Shown: positions 42,947 through 54,007, counted from the stretch's first letter. The stretch is 64,000 nucleotides of DNA from UBA5972 sp964637875 (GCA_964637875.1 CAZWXK010000004.1:29845-93844); one strand, 5' to 3'. The notes: a model not told the origin generated them from the sequence alone. Program-made: numbers and translations.

Positions 42947-45079
42947 TCACTTGCGTATCTCGCGGATGATCGACAGGATGTTGCGGGCGGCCTGAGGGAT
43001 GTTGGTGCCGGGGCCAAAGATTGCCTTGACCCCTGCCTGTTTCAGGAAATCATAGTCCTGCTGGGGGATGACCCCGCCACAGATCACGATGATGTCGTCG
43101 GCGCCCTGTTCGCGCAGGGCTTCGATGAGCTTGGGGGCCAGTGTCTTGTGCCCGGCTGCCTGGCTGCTGATGCCGACCACATGCACATCATTGTCGATGG
43201 CGTCCTGCGCAGCCTCTTCCGGGGTCTGGAACAGCGGGCCGACATCGACGTCAAAGCCGATATCGGCGAATGCCGTGGCGATGACCTTGGCGCCGCGATC
43301 ATGGCCGTCCTGACCCATCTTGACCACCAGCATCCGCGGGCGTCGCCCCTCGGCGGCGGCGAAGTCCTCGACCTCGCGCTGGATTTCGGCGAATTCCTCG
43401 TCGCCCTCATAGGCCGCGCCATAGACGCCAGCCAGCGTTTTCACCTCGGCCCTGTGCCGTCCGAATGCCTTTTCCATGGCGTCAGATATCTCCCCTACGG
43501 TTGCGCGGGCGCGGGCTGCCGCGACAGCAAGCTCCAGCAGATTTCCCCTGCCGGAACGCGCCGCCCCCTCAAGCGCATCCAGCGCTGCCCGACAGGCATC
43601 GGCGTCGCGCGTCTGGCGAACCTGCCGGAGCCGCGCGATCTGGGAATCGCGGACCGCGCTGTTGTCGATCTCGCGCACTTCGACCTCGGGCTCGTGCTCG
43701 GCGCGGAACTTGTTGACCCCGACGATCACCTCTTCGCCCCGGTCGATGGCGGCCTGGCGGCGCGCGGCGGCCTCTTCGATGCGCAGTTTCGGCATGCCGC
43801 TGGCAACGGCCTTGGTCATGCCGCCCATTTCGTCAACCTCGTCCAGAATTTCGGTTGCGGCATCCACAAGGTCGGCCGTCAGCTTTTCGATGTAATACGA
43901 CCCGGCCAACGGGTCGACGACATGGGTCACGCCGGTCTCGTTCTGCAGGATCAGCTGGGTATTGCGCGCAATGCGTGCCGAAAATTCGGTGGGCAGCGCG
44001 ATTGCCTCGTCAAAAGAGTTGGTGTGCAGGCTTTGCGTGCCCCCCAGAACCGCGCTCATCGCCTCATAGGCCGTGCGCACGATGTTGTTGTAGGGGTCCT
44101 GTTCCTGCAAGCTGACGCCCGAGGTCTGACAATGGGTGCGCAGCATCCTGGAGCGTTCCGATTTCGCGCCAAACCCCTCCATGATGCGCGCCCACAACAC
44201 GCGGGCCGCGCGCAGCTTGGCAATTTCCATGAAGAAATTCATGCCGATCGCAAAAAAGAAGCTCAACCTTCCTGCGAAAGCATCGACATCCATGCCGCGC
44301 TCGATCGCGGCGCGCACATATTCCTTGCCGTCGGCAAGGGTAAAGGCCAGTTCCTGCACCAGCGTCGCACCGGCCTCTTGCATGTGATAGCCGCTGATGG
44401 AAATCGAGTTGAACCGCGGCATTTTATTAGAAGTGTATTCAATGATGTCGGCAACGATCCGCATGCTGGGCTCGGGTGGATAGATATAGGTGTTGCGCAC
44501 CATGAATTCCTTGAGGATGTCGTTCTGGATAGTGCCCGACAGCTTTTCCTGCGCTACCCCCTGTTCCTCGCCCGCGACGATGAAACTGGCCAGCACCGGG
44601 ATCACCGCGCCGTTCATCGTCATGCTGACCGAAACCTTGTCCAGAGGGATGCCGTCAAACAGGATCTTCATGTCCTCGACACTGTCGATGGCCACGCCGG
44701 CCTTGCCCACATCGCCGACCACGCGCGGATGGTCGCTGTCATAACCGCGATGGGTTGCCAGGTCGAAGGCAACCGAAACCCCCTGCTGCCCGCCGGCCAG
44801 CGCCTGGCGGTAAAAGGCATTGCTTTCCTCGGCGGTGGAAAAGCCCGCATATTGGCGGATCGTCCAGGGCCGTCCCGCATACATGGTGGCCTTGACGCCC
44901 CGCGCAAATGGCGGAAAGCCCGGCAGGTTGCCAAGCGTGTCGATGCCGTCCAGGTCGCCCTCGGTGTAAAGCGGCTTGACGGTGACGCCTTCGGGCGTGT
45001 GCCAATCGAGATCCTCCAGCGGCCTGCCGCGCAGTTCCTTTTCGGCCAGCTTCTTCCAGTCTTCCAGCTTGTTGCTCAT
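42947..45079 (-). CDS. scpA: Methylmalonyl-CoA mutase
   Basis: A 710-residue adenosylcobalamin-dependent mutase that turns (R)-methylmalonyl-CoA into succinyl-CoA. The N-terminal TIM barrel has TMYAGRPWTIRQYAGFSTAEESN and SMTMNGAVIPVLASFI. The C-terminal B12 domain has the DGHDRGAKVIA cobalamin-His motif and GPGTNI. The single-chain homodimeric form is complete. The ATG at 45079 (MSNKLEDWKKLAEKEL) overlaps the stop of the sulfotransferase-like gene. Third enzyme of the propionyl-CoA route with pccA and pccB upstream on the same strand; the epimerase gene is not in the window. Confidence 0.95.
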   Translation of the reverse strand: MSNKLEDWKKLAEKELRGRPLEDLDWHTPEGVTVKPLYTEGDLDGIDTLGNLPGFPPFARGVKATMYAGRPWTIRQYAGFSTAEESNAFYRQALAGGQQGVSVAFDLATHRGYDSDHPRVVGDVGKAGVAIDSVEDMKILFDGIPLDKVSVSMTMNGAVIPVLASFIVAGEEQGVAQEKLSGTIQNDILKEFMVRNTYIYPPEPSMRIVADIIEYTSNKMPRFNSISISGYHMQEAGATLVQELAFTLADGKEYVRAAIERGMDVDAFAGRLSFFFAIGMNFFMEIAKLRAARVLWARIMEGFGAKSERSRMLRTHCQTSGVSLQEQDPYNNIVRTAYEAMSAVLGGTQSLHTNSFDEAIALPTEFSARIARNTQLILQNETGVTHVVDPLAGSYYIEKLTADLVDAATEILDEVDEMGGMTKAVASGMPKLRIEEAAARRQAAIDRGEEVIVGVNKFRAEHEPEVEVREIDNSAVRDSQIARLRQVRQTRDADACRAALDALEGAARSGRGNLLELAVAAARARATVGEISDAMEKAFGRHRAEVKTLAGVYGAAYEGDEEFAEIQREVEDFAAAEGRRPRMLVVKMGQDGHDRGAKVIATAFADIGFDVDVGPLFQTPEEAAQDAIDNDVHVVGISSQAAGHKTLAPKLIEALREQGADDIIVICGGVIPQQDYDFLKQAGVKAIFGPGTNIPQAARNILSIIREIRK

Positions 45080-46065
45080 GCTGTCCCTCGCATTTCCTGA
45101 GAATCCGTCCGCCAGGTCCCCGCCATGGCAGGGGCCCCCGCCAGGCCGCCCCGTCCGGTGGCGTCGCGCAGCCAGTTGATATCGGCCAGGTATCTTTCGC
45201 CCAGCAGGCGGCGCAGATGTGCCGGAAACGGCTGATAGCGCCCCTCGCCGGGGGCGATATGCGCAGCGGCCCCGTGTTTGCCGCGCGCGATCAGATGGTT
45301 GCGCAGGGCATCCCGGTGGGGAGCGGCATTGATGCGCCGTTCGGCCCAGGGCCCGGCGCCTCGCGGGATGCGGCCACGCCCCCCGGTCAGCAGGCGAAAC
45401 TGTGCATGCGGGCGGCCGATCAGGCGGTCGAACTCCCATATCACGATCTCGGCCCGGGGAAAGGCGTGGGCGACATCGCTCACGACCTGGCGCCAACCGC
45501 GCGGCTGGGTGGCCAGACGTTCCAGCTGCAGCGGGTCGGGCACATCCGCACCTGCGCGGATGGCATAGGCCAGGGCCGACGACCAGTAATCGTCATATGG
45601 GCGGATACACAGGCCGATCCGCCGGCAGGATTGCCCGAAAACGCGGCTGAAACGCGACAACCTGTGGGCGAGGTCGGGATACAGCGACTGCATGCGCAGA
45701 TTGCGCCTGATCGAGCCGAGTATGTTTTCTTCCGAGATCAGCAACCTGTCAAAACCGTCTGCATTCAGACGCTCCATCTCGATGGCAATGATGGCCGTGC
45801 TGCGCCGCAGGCGACGCATGGTCGTGTCGGGTGCCACCTCGGGGCCGTCGGTAAGGCCATCGAACAGATGGCTGCGCGTGATCTCGGGTGTCCACAGCGC
45901 GATTCCCTGGCGTTGCAATGCCGCGCGCTGCTCCGACAACCTGCGCTGCAGCGCGGTCGTGCCCGTGCGATGTGCACCGATATGAAGAACCACCTCCAGC
46001 AACTGCCGACCCCTTCCTGCCAGCAGGACCGCATGCCCTGCCACATATGCAAGCAGAGCCAGCAT
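45076..46065 (-). CDS. Sulfotransferase-like P-loop protein of unknown function
   Basis: A 329-residue protein whose N-terminus has LHIGAHRTGTTALQ at about 27-40, the 5'-phosphosulfate-binding loop shape of sulfotransferases. Later parts (LLISEENILGSIRRN, GLCIRPYDDYWSSALAYAIR, EIVIWEFDRLIG) resemble uncharacterised sulfotransferase-fold proteins of Rhodobacteraceae. The substrate is unknown. The start is uncertain: besides the ATG at 46065, a TTG near 46005 just before the P-loop would give a more typical N-terminus. The stop overlaps the scpA start by 4 bases, tying expression to methylmalonyl-CoA mutase. Confidence 0.65.
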   Translation of the reverse strand: MLALLAYVAGHAVLLAGRGRQLLEVVLHIGAHRTGTTALQRRLSEQRAALQRQGIALWTPEITRSHLFDGLTDGPEVAPDTTMRRLRRSTAIIAIEMERLNADGFDRLLISEENILGSIRRNLRMQSLYPDLAHRLSRFSRVFGQSCRRIGLCIRPYDDYWSSALAYAIRAGADVPDPLQLERLATQPRGWRQVVSDVAHAFPRAEIVIWEFDRLIGRPHAQFRLLTGGRGRIPRGAGPWAERRINAAPHRDALRNHLIARGKHGAAAHIAPGEGRYQPFPAHLRRLLGERYLADINWLRDATGRGGLAGAPAMAGTWRTDSQEMRGTA

Positions 46066-46161
46066 TAGGCGACCCTCATCAGGAACGGATTAACGTCGAG
46101 GCGCAATTTCCCCTTGGAAAGCCGGAAAATAAGGACAATATGATTCAATGAAGGAGGATTC

Positions 46162-46581
46162 ATGAAACCCCTGCCCCTGCTTGCCCTGGCGTTGATCATG
46201 CTGTTGATGCCCGCCTCGGTCCTGTTGGCGCAGAACGGCACGCCCCTGGCCCGATATGCGTGGATCAAGCGTCCGCTCGTGATCTTTGCCGACACCCCTG
46301 ACGACCCACGGTTCCAGCGGCAGATGAAGCTGCTGGCCGATGATCCGCAGGTCCTGGAGGAGCGCGACGTCGTCATCCTGACCGACACCGACCCGGCCGC
46401 CCGCAGCCCGCTGCGGCTGAAACTGCGGCCGCGCGGTTTCATGCTGGTCCTGATCGCCAAGGACGGCAAGATCGCCTTTCGAAAACCCCTGCCCTGGAGT
46501 GTACGCGAGATCAGCCGCGCAATCGACAAGATGCCCATGCGCCTGGACGAGATGAAGGAAAAGCGCGGCATCAGGGACTGA
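46162..46581 (+). CDS. DUF4174-like secreted protein
   Basis: A 139-residue protein with a signal peptide ending LLAQN, then a thioredoxin-like domain without CxxC: YAWIKRPLVIFADTPDDPRFQRQM, RDVVILTDTD, RGFMLVLIAKDGKIAFRKPLPW. This matches the DUF4174 pattern seen in Rhodobacteraceae. The ribosome-binding site AAGGAGGATTC is excellent. The gene is on the + strand, inverted inside the otherwise minus-strand pcc-scp block. Function unknown; a periplasmic role is inferred from the signal peptide. Confidence 0.75.
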   Translation: MKPLPLLALALIMLLMPASVLLAQNGTPLARYAWIKRPLVIFADTPDDPRFQRQMKLLADDPQVLEERDVVILTDTDPAARSPLRLKLRPRGFMLVLIAKDGKIAFRKPLPWSVREISRAIDKMPMRLDEMKEKRGIRD

Positions 46582-46662
46582 ACGCGCGCAAACGCCCCCC
46601 CGGCTGTGTGCCGGGGATGGTGCAAACCCGAAAGCGGTTGCGCAGCACTCATTCCTTTACCC

Positions 46663-48663
<2,001 letters not shown>

Positions 48664-48800
48664 CACAATGCGTCCCTTTTGTCTGGCGCGTGCGCTGGGC
48701 GTCGCGACATGTCCGGCATTTCCCCAGGCTGTCGGCGTGTCCGGTCGCGCCGGCTGTTGTGGCCCGGGCGCACAGGTGCGCAAAAATCGGCAAAAGAAGC

Positions 48801-48828
48801 GGACCCGGCCGGATTGGCGACCGGGCCC
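48801..48828 (-). terminator. Weak hairpin with T-rich tail between the 48992 gene and pccA
   Basis: CCCGG at 48804-48808 pairs with CCGGG at 48821-48825, with two more outer G-C pairs after a mismatch. On the minus strand it is followed by T-rich sequence (TTCTTTTGCCGATTTTT). The whole 328-base gap 48664-48991 otherwise holds nothing I can support; it may carry a pccA promoter. Confidence 0.35.
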
Positions 48829-48991
48829 CTGAGGAGGGAAGGGTAACTCTTGAAGCAAACATGACGCGGGGATTGGGACCGACCCGCGACACCGCAATCA
48901 TAGGCTGATCCGGCGCGGATGCCAAAGCCTGTTCTGGCGATCCCGCCATGCTCGGCAATTTCTTGCCGGAACGCTGTAGTGATGCGCGGGA

Positions 48992-49357
48992 TCATGCCTG
49001 TTTCTCCATCGCTTCGGTAAAAATATCGGGAAATGAGGCCACCGCGCGACCCAGGTCGATTCTGAGCAGGGCATCATAGCTGCGATTGTCAAAGGGGTCC
49101 TCGGCCGCTACCACCTCGCGGCCGAACAGCCAGGACAGACGGCCCGCATCCAGATTGCCGCGGGGGAACGGTTCCTCGCCGAAATGTTCCCACAGCGCCG
49201 CCAGAAAGGCAGCATCGGCCCGTCGGTCGGCGGGGCGCCGGTCGGCATGGCGTTCGCGGCGGATGATCGGCGTTGCCCCCTTTGGGTTGGCGCGCCGAAT
49301 GGTGAACTGGAAATCGCTGCCCGGCAGGCGCGATGGAAAACCGCGGTGTTTCAGCAT
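48992..49357 (-). CDS. Conserved hypothetical protein in the pcc block
   Basis: A 121-residue soluble protein from the ATG at 49357, preceded by AAAGGATC. It has a basic N-terminal half (HRGFPSRLPGSDFQFTIRRANPKGATPIIRRERHADRR) and an acidic, helical C-terminal half (FLAALWEHFGEEPFPRGNLDAGRLSWLFGREVVA). No catalytic motif or signal peptide is seen. I do not recognise a named family. It lies between the DUF6497-like gene and pccA, on their strand. Confidence 0.65.
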   Translation of the reverse strand: MLKHRGFPSRLPGSDFQFTIRRANPKGATPIIRRERHADRRPADRRADAAFLAALWEHFGEEPFPRGNLDAGRLSWLFGREVVAAEDPFDNRSYDALLRIDLGRAVASFPDIFTEAMEKQA

Positions 49358-49421
49358 GGCTGATCCTTTCGGGCGGGGTCGATGACAGGGGGGTCGTTCC
49401 GGCCCTCGTTGATGGGGCTGC

Positions 49422-49820
49422 TCAGTCCCATGTGCAACGCCCCCCGACAATGCGATAGGCATTCATGTATTGCGTGATCGAAGCATCGCTCTGCCCGCGA
49501 TTGATGGGCTTGTTCATCAGATTGACGACCACCTGATCCACGGCCCCTCCGGCAAGCCGGGCGACCGGCAAGCCCACCGTTGTGCAGATCCGGTCAAGAT
49601 CGTCGATGACATCGTCGAAGCTGAGCTTGCCGTCGGTCTTGCCGATATCGGGGGCAAGGTAGCGCAGGATCAACCAGGTCTCGACCTTTTTATCTGGGCC
49701 GCGATGGTCTTCCCACAGGAATTCGTACGGGAGGATGTATTGCCCCGAGGGAACCTTCAGCCCTTGCTGCGCGGCCACCGGGAAAGCGAGGGCAGCAGAA
49801 ACCACAACAGCATGCGCCAG
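49422..49820 (-). CDS. DUF6497-like secreted protein
   Basis: A protein of about 130 residues with a hydrophobic signal-like N-terminus ending FPVAAQQG. The mature part contains VPSGQYILPYEFLWED, ILRYLAPDIGKTDGKLSFDDVIDDLDRIC and a final GRCTWD. This matches the DUF6497 proteins that accompany propionyl-CoA carboxylase genes in Rhodobacteraceae, as I recall them. No ATG exists at a suitable place: a CTG at 49820, an ATT at 49832 or a GTG at 49805 must serve, so the start is a guess. Its 5' end overlaps the preceding gene by about 60 bases. Function unknown. Confidence 0.6.
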   Translation of the reverse strand: MAHAVVVSAALAFPVAAQQGLKVPSGQYILPYEFLWEDHRGPDKKVETWLILRYLAPDIGKTDGKLSFDDVIDDLDRICTTVGLPVARLAGGAVDQVVVNLMNKPINRGQSDASITQYMNAYRIVGGRCTWD

Positions 49821-50101
49821 ATTTCCTGCAATTTTCCGGGGGGTGCGGGCGGCTCGTCGTCCTCGCGCAGGTTCATGACCGCGACCCCCATCGAGACCCC
49901 GCCGAATGTCAGGCCGGTCTGAAAGAACAGCAGAAATGTCGCGATACCGGTCTGGTCGCGCTCCAGCATGGTCCCGACACCCAGAAAATCGAGATGAATC
50001 AGCAGCAGGACGAACGCAGCGCCAAAAACGATCCCCCAGGCGGCGTGAAGGATCAGAAAGCGGACGAGAAGGGGCAGTCTGGGCTGTTTGTTCTGCTTCA
50101 T
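49757..50101 (-). CDS. Small inner-membrane protein with two helices
   Basis: A 114-residue protein from the ATG at 50101. Residues 9-38 (LPLLVRFLILHAAWGIVFGA and onward) and about 51-77 (TGIATFLLFFQTGLTFGGVS) are membrane helices, with a polar C-terminus (NLREDDEPPAPPGKL). It follows pccB on the same strand after 166 bases, and its end overlaps the start of the DUF6497-like gene. I recall similar small membrane proteins next to pccB in related genomes. No function can be assigned. Confidence 0.7.
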   Translation of the reverse strand: MKQNKQPRLPLLVRFLILHAAWGIVFGAAFVLLLIHLDFLGVGTMLERDQTGIATFLLFFQTGLTFGGVSMGVAVMNLREDDEPPAPPGKLQEIWRMLLWFLLPSLSRWPRSKG

Positions 50102-50267
50102 GGGCCAAGGATATGTCTTGTCTGCGTTCTTCGCAACAGGGCGCGGCAATTTGGCCGTCTGCTGGTTCGGGCCGACATGTCCGGACGGCGCATCGACAAG
50201 CTGCCTTTTCAGGCCGCTTTCCGTTCAACCTTGCCGAAACTGATCTGCGGGTATTGGGCATTTTCCC

Positions 50268-51800
50268 TCACAGGGGCATGTTGTCGTGTTTCTTCCAGGG
50301 GTTTTCCAGCGCCTTGTTGCGCAGGCTGGCAAATGCACGCGCCACCCTCTTGCGGGTCGAATGCGGCATGATCACGTCATCGATGAATCCCTTTTCGGCG
50401 GCAACAAAGGGGTTGGCGAAACGTGCTTCGTATTCGGCGGTGCGCTGGGCAATCTTTTCGGGGTCATCCAGTTCCGAGCGATACAGGATCTCGACCGCCC
50501 CCTTGGCGCCCATCACCGCGATCTGCGCGGTCGGCCAGGCATAGTTGAAATCGCCGCGCAGATGCTTGGACGCCATCACGTCATAGGCGCCGCCATAGGC
50601 CTTGCGGGTGATGACCGTGACCTTGGGAACCGTGGCCTCGCCATAGGCAAACAACAGCTTGGCGCCATGCTTGATGACCCCGCCATATTCCTGCGCCGTA
50701 CCGGGCAGAAAGCCGGGAACATCGACAAATGTCAGGATCGGGATGTTGAAGGCATCGCAGAAGCGCACGAATCGCGCCGCCTTGCGCGAGCTGTCGATAT
50801 CCAGAACACCCGCCAGCACCAGCGGCTGGTTGGCCACCACGCCAACGGTGCGCCCTTCGATGCGGATGAAACCGGTCAGGATATTGGCGGCAAAATCGGC
50901 CTGGGTTTCAAAGAAATCCCCCTCGTCTGCCACCTTTCGCACCAGCTCTTTCATGTCATAGGGCAGGTTCGGGTTCTCGGGCACCAGGGTGTCGAGCGAT
51001 GGCTCGATTCGCTCGGGGGCGTCAAAGAAGGGGCGCACGGGCACACCCTCGCGGTTGTTCAGCGGCAGGAAATCGAACAGGCGGCGGATTTCCCGCAGGG
51101 TTTCGATGTCGTTGTCAAAGGCGCCGTCGGCGACCGAGGATTTGGTCGTATGGGTGCGCGCACCGCCCAGCTCTTCGGCGGTGACGACCTCGTTGGTCAC
51201 GGTTTTCACGACATCGGGGCCGGTCACGAACATGTAGGAGCTGTCGCGCACCATATAGATGAAATCGGTCATCGCCGGGCTGTAGACCGCGCCACCGGCA
51301 CAAGGCCCCATGATGACGCTGATCTGGGGGATCACGCCACTGGCCATGATGTTCTTCTGGAAAACCTCGGCATAGCCTGCGAGGCTGGCAACCCCTTCCT
51401 GAATGCGCGCGCCGCCGCTGTCGTTCAGCCCGATGACGGGCGCGCCGTTCTTCATGGCCATGTCCATGATCTTGCAGATCTTCTCGGCATGCGTTTCGGA
51501 CAGCGAGCCGCCAAATACGGTGAAATCCTGACTGAACACATAGACCAGACGCCCGTTGATGGTCCCCCAGCCGGTGATGACCCCGTCGCCGGGAATCTTG
51601 ACCTTGTCCATGCCGAAATCGACGCAGCGATGGGCCTTGAACATGTCGAATTCCTCGAAACTGCCCTCATCCAGCAGAACTTCGATGCGCTCGCGTGCTG
51701 TCAGCTTGCCCTTCTTGTGCTGGGTGTCTATCCGGCGCTGGCCGCCGCCAAGGCAGGCGTCGGCACGGCGGGAATCGAGTTCTTTCAGGATGTGTTTCAT
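50268..51800 (-). CDS. pccB: Propionyl-CoA carboxylase beta subunit (carboxyltransferase)
   Basis: A 510-residue acyl-CoA carboxyltransferase, complete and of normal length. The two crotonase-like halves are visible: GGSLSETHAEKICKIMDMA, GLNDSGGARIQEGV and GPCAGGAVYSPA in the first, FVDVPGFLPGTAQEYGG and TRKAYGGAYDVM in the second. It transfers the carboxyl group from PccA biotin to propionyl-CoA. The ATG at 51800 has GAGGAGGCGAGG upstream. Palindromes of TTTGCAAA type lie 84-137 bases further upstream and probably bind a short-chain acyl-CoA regulator. Confidence 0.95.
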   Translation of the reverse strand: MKHILKELDSRRADACLGGGQRRIDTQHKKGKLTARERIEVLLDEGSFEEFDMFKAHRCVDFGMDKVKIPGDGVITGWGTINGRLVYVFSQDFTVFGGSLSETHAEKICKIMDMAMKNGAPVIGLNDSGGARIQEGVASLAGYAEVFQKNIMASGVIPQISVIMGPCAGGAVYSPAMTDFIYMVRDSSYMFVTGPDVVKTVTNEVVTAEELGGARTHTTKSSVADGAFDNDIETLREIRRLFDFLPLNNREGVPVRPFFDAPERIEPSLDTLVPENPNLPYDMKELVRKVADEGDFFETQADFAANILTGFIRIEGRTVGVVANQPLVLAGVLDIDSSRKAARFVRFCDAFNIPILTFVDVPGFLPGTAQEYGGVIKHGAKLLFAYGEATVPKVTVITRKAYGGAYDVMASKHLRGDFNYAWPTAQIAVMGAKGAVEILYRSELDDPEKIAQRTAEYEARFANPFVAAEKGFIDDVIMPHSTRKRVARAFASLRNKALENPWKKHDNMPL

Positions 51801-51882
51801 CTGCAGCCTCGCCTCCTCGGGTCGGTCTCGCGGGTTTGCCGGCCAATCTAGCGCCGCGCGCGTGATGGGGAAAGGGAAACAT

Positions 51883-51937
51883 GGCAAATTTGCTAACATG
51901 TTTGCCGCGATACTTTGCGAATTGCAAAGTTGCAAAT
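51883..51937. promoter_or_regulatory. Cluster of TTTGCAAA-type palindromes upstream of pccB (predicted ScfR/PccR site)
   Basis: The segment holds the palindrome GCAAATTTGC at 51884-51893, GGCAAA/TTTGCC arms at 51883-51888 and 51901-51906, the dyad CTTTGC-GAATT-GCAAAG at 51913-51929, and another TTGCAAA at 51930-51936. Regulators of the ScfR family (PccR in Rhodobacter sphaeroides) bind paired TTTGCAAA sequences and control propionyl-CoA carboxylase genes. The assignment is by motif and position. The rest of the 351-base pccB-yebC gap shows only the yebC promoter. Confidence 0.7.
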
Positions 51938-52085
51938 CAGCCTGGTCGGAATGGCGGGAAAGGCAGGGTCGGCGGGATCGATCCCGCAATGATCTGGATT
52001 TCAGGCAGGATTTCAGGCCTCACGCCCTGTCGGCCATGCCGCAGCCGGGCCTACCCAGCGCCAGAGCACAACCGGGGCGTTGGCC

Positions 52086-52113
52086 TTGAACCCGGGCGCG
52101 CCGACGTTCTATA
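52086..52113 (+). promoter_or_regulatory. Predicted housekeeping promoter of yebC
   Basis: TTGAAC at 52086-52091 and TCTATA at 52108-52113 are spaced by 16 bases. They lie about 40 bases before the yebC ATG, as expected for a -35/-10 pair. Confidence 0.5.
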
Positions 52114-52151
52114 GAGGCCCGGACAGGGTTTTCCGCAATACGGAGTCTACA

Positions 52152-52892
52152 ATGGCAGGCCATTCCAAATGGGCAAACATCCAGCACCGCAAGGGGCGGC
52201 AGGATGCGGCGCGCTCGAAACTGTTTTCCAAGCTGGCCAAGGAAATCACCGTGGCCGCCAAGATGGGCGACCCCGACCCCGACAAGAACCCGCGCCTGCG
52301 CCTTGCCGTGAAAGAGGCCAAGTCGAATTCGGTCCCCAAGGATGTGATCCAGCGGGCCATCAACAAGGGCTCGGGCGGGGATGTCGAGAATTACGAGGAA
52401 ATCCGCTATGAGGGCTATGGCCCCGAGGGTGTGGCAATCATCGTCGAGGCGATGACCGACAACCGCAACCGCACTGCCAGCTCGGTACGCTCGATCTTTA
52501 CCAAGGCGGGCGGCAACCTGGCCGAAACCGGCGCGGTTTCCTTCATGTTCGACCGCAAGGGCCTGGTGACCTACCCGGCCAGCGTGGGCGATGCCGACAC
52601 CGTGTTCGAGGCCGCCATCGAGGCCGGCGCCGAAGATGTGGAAAGCTCGGAAGACGGGCACGAGATCTATTGCGAGGCGACCGACCTGCACGAGGTCGCC
52701 AGCGCGCTGGAAAAGGTTCTGGGCGAATCCGAAACCACGAAACTGATCTGGAAACCCAACGTCACGACGCCGCTTGATCTTGACGGCGCGCGCAAGCTGA
52801 TGAAACTGATCAACGCATTGGAAGACGACGATGACGTCCAGACCGTCACCGCGAATTTCGAGATTTCCGACGAGGTGATGGAGCAGCTCTGA
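52152..52892 (+). CDS. yebC: YebC/PmpR family protein (translation/transcription regulator)
   Basis: A 246-residue YebC protein starting MAGHSKWANIQHRKGRQDAA, with the conserved DPDKNPRLRLAVKEAK, NVPKDVIQRAI-like segment and YEGYGPEGVAIIVEAMTDNRNRT. Once listed as a DNA-binding regulator, the family is now linked to relief of ribosome stalling; I infer no specific target. The ATG at 52152 is chosen over an in-frame upstream start because it matches all family members and follows a good promoter. No ruvCAB genes follow, unlike in many other bacteria. Confidence 0.93.
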   Translation: MAGHSKWANIQHRKGRQDAARSKLFSKLAKEITVAAKMGDPDPDKNPRLRLAVKEAKSNSVPKDVIQRAINKGSGGDVENYEEIRYEGYGPEGVAIIVEAMTDNRNRTASSVRSIFTKAGGNLAETGAVSFMFDRKGLVTYPASVGDADTVFEAAIEAGAEDVESSEDGHEIYCEATDLHEVASALEKVLGESETTKLIWKPNVTTPLDLDGARKLMKLINALEDDDDVQTVTANFEISDEVMEQL

Positions 52893-52966
52893 CCTTCTCC
52901 GCCCCGGCGGTCGGTTTCATGGCCAGCGAAATGCCTGCCGCCTGACGGTGGCGGGTGGGGCCGTTC

Positions 52967-53902
52967 ATGGGGCGCAGTTCCGGCATGGCGACACGGCACA
53001 TACAGCAGGAATACAGCGCAGCGCCCTGGGTTGGCATCGCCTGGATGGTGGTGACGGGCCTTTTGTTCGTTCTGGTCATCGGAACCGTGCGCTATCTGGG
53101 CCCCGGGATTCCGGCAGCCGAATCGGCCTTCATCCGCTATGTGTTCGGGCTCATCCTCATGTTGCCCTTCATTCTGCCCGCGCTCGGGCGGGGGATGTCG
53201 CGCCGCACGCTGGGGGTCTATTCGCTGAGGGGGTTTGCCCACGCGCTGGGCGTGATCCTGTGGTTCTATGCCATGGCCCGCATCCCGATCGCCGAGGTGA
53301 CGGCCATCGGATATACCTCGCCCATCTACATCACTATTGGCGCCGCCCTGTTCTTTGGCGAGCGCATGGCCTTTCGTCGCGTGCTGGCAATCGCGGCGTC
53401 CTTTGTCGGCGCCATGATCATCCTGCGGCCGGGATTGCAGGAAATCTCGGCCGGGCAGATGGCGCAGGTCCTGTCCGCGCCGCTTTTCGCGGTGTCCTAT
53501 CTGATCGCCAAGCGCCTGACAGTGAACGAGGACGCGACCGTGGTGGTCGGCATGTTGTCGGCATTCGTGACGCTGGCATTGGCCCCCTTTGCCCTGGCGG
53601 TGTGGCAGCCACCGACGATGGGCCACCTTGCCGGGCTGGCGCTGGTTGCCGTTTTTGCGACCGCCGGCCATTTCACAATGACCAAGGCCCTGCACGCGGC
53701 GCCGTTGATGGTGACCCAGCCGGTTACCTTCCTGCAACTGATCTGGTCAACGCTGCTGGGTGTTTTCGCCTTTGGCGAGCCCGCCGATTTCTGGGTGTTG
53801 CTGGGCGGGGGTGTCATCATTGCATCCGTCAGCTTCATCTCGTACCGCGAATGGGTCTTGTCGCGCAAGAACCGAACCCCGCCCGAGCCAGCCCTGCGAT
53901 AG
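52967..53902 (+). CDS. DMT-superfamily (EamA) permease
   Basis: A protein of about 311 residues with ten hydrophobic helices in two EamA repeats. Typical points are FIRYVFGLILMLPF in the first half, FYAMARIPIAEVTAIGYTSPIYI at the end of repeat one, and TKALHAAPLMVTQPVTFLQLIWSTLLGVFAFGE in repeat two. These carriers export or import small metabolites; the substrate cannot be read. The start may be this ATG or the one at 52985; a GTG at 52955 is also in frame. Convergent with the PLP enzyme gene at 54008. Confidence 0.83.
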   Translation: MGRSSGMATRHIQQEYSAAPWVGIAWMVVTGLLFVLVIGTVRYLGPGIPAAESAFIRYVFGLILMLPFILPALGRGMSRRTLGVYSLRGFAHALGVILWFYAMARIPIAEVTAIGYTSPIYITIGAALFFGERMAFRRVLAIAASFVGAMIILRPGLQEISAGQMAQVLSAPLFAVSYLIAKRLTVNEDATVVVGMLSAFVTLALAPFALAVWQPPTMGHLAGLALVAVFATAGHFTMTKALHAAPLMVTQPVTFLQLIWSTLLGVFAFGEPADFWVLLGGGVIIASVSFISYREWVLSRKNRTPPEPALR

Positions 53903-53916
53903 GGCAGGTTGCACAT

Positions 53917-53941
53917 GCCCGGCCCGCCATGTGTTCCGGGC
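53917..53941. terminator. Hairpin between the DMT permease and the PLP enzyme
   Basis: GCCCGG at 53917-53922 pairs with CCGGGC at 53936-53941. It sits between two convergent gene ends, where a shared terminator is expected. The right arm and flank CCGGGCCCGGAAGGA also occur at the hairpin at 61622-61652. Confidence 0.45.
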
Positions 53942-54007
53942 CCGGAAGGAATCCAATGATGCAAACCTTGGATCCAGGTGGCCAGGGCCGGGACATTCGA
54001 TGACGCG

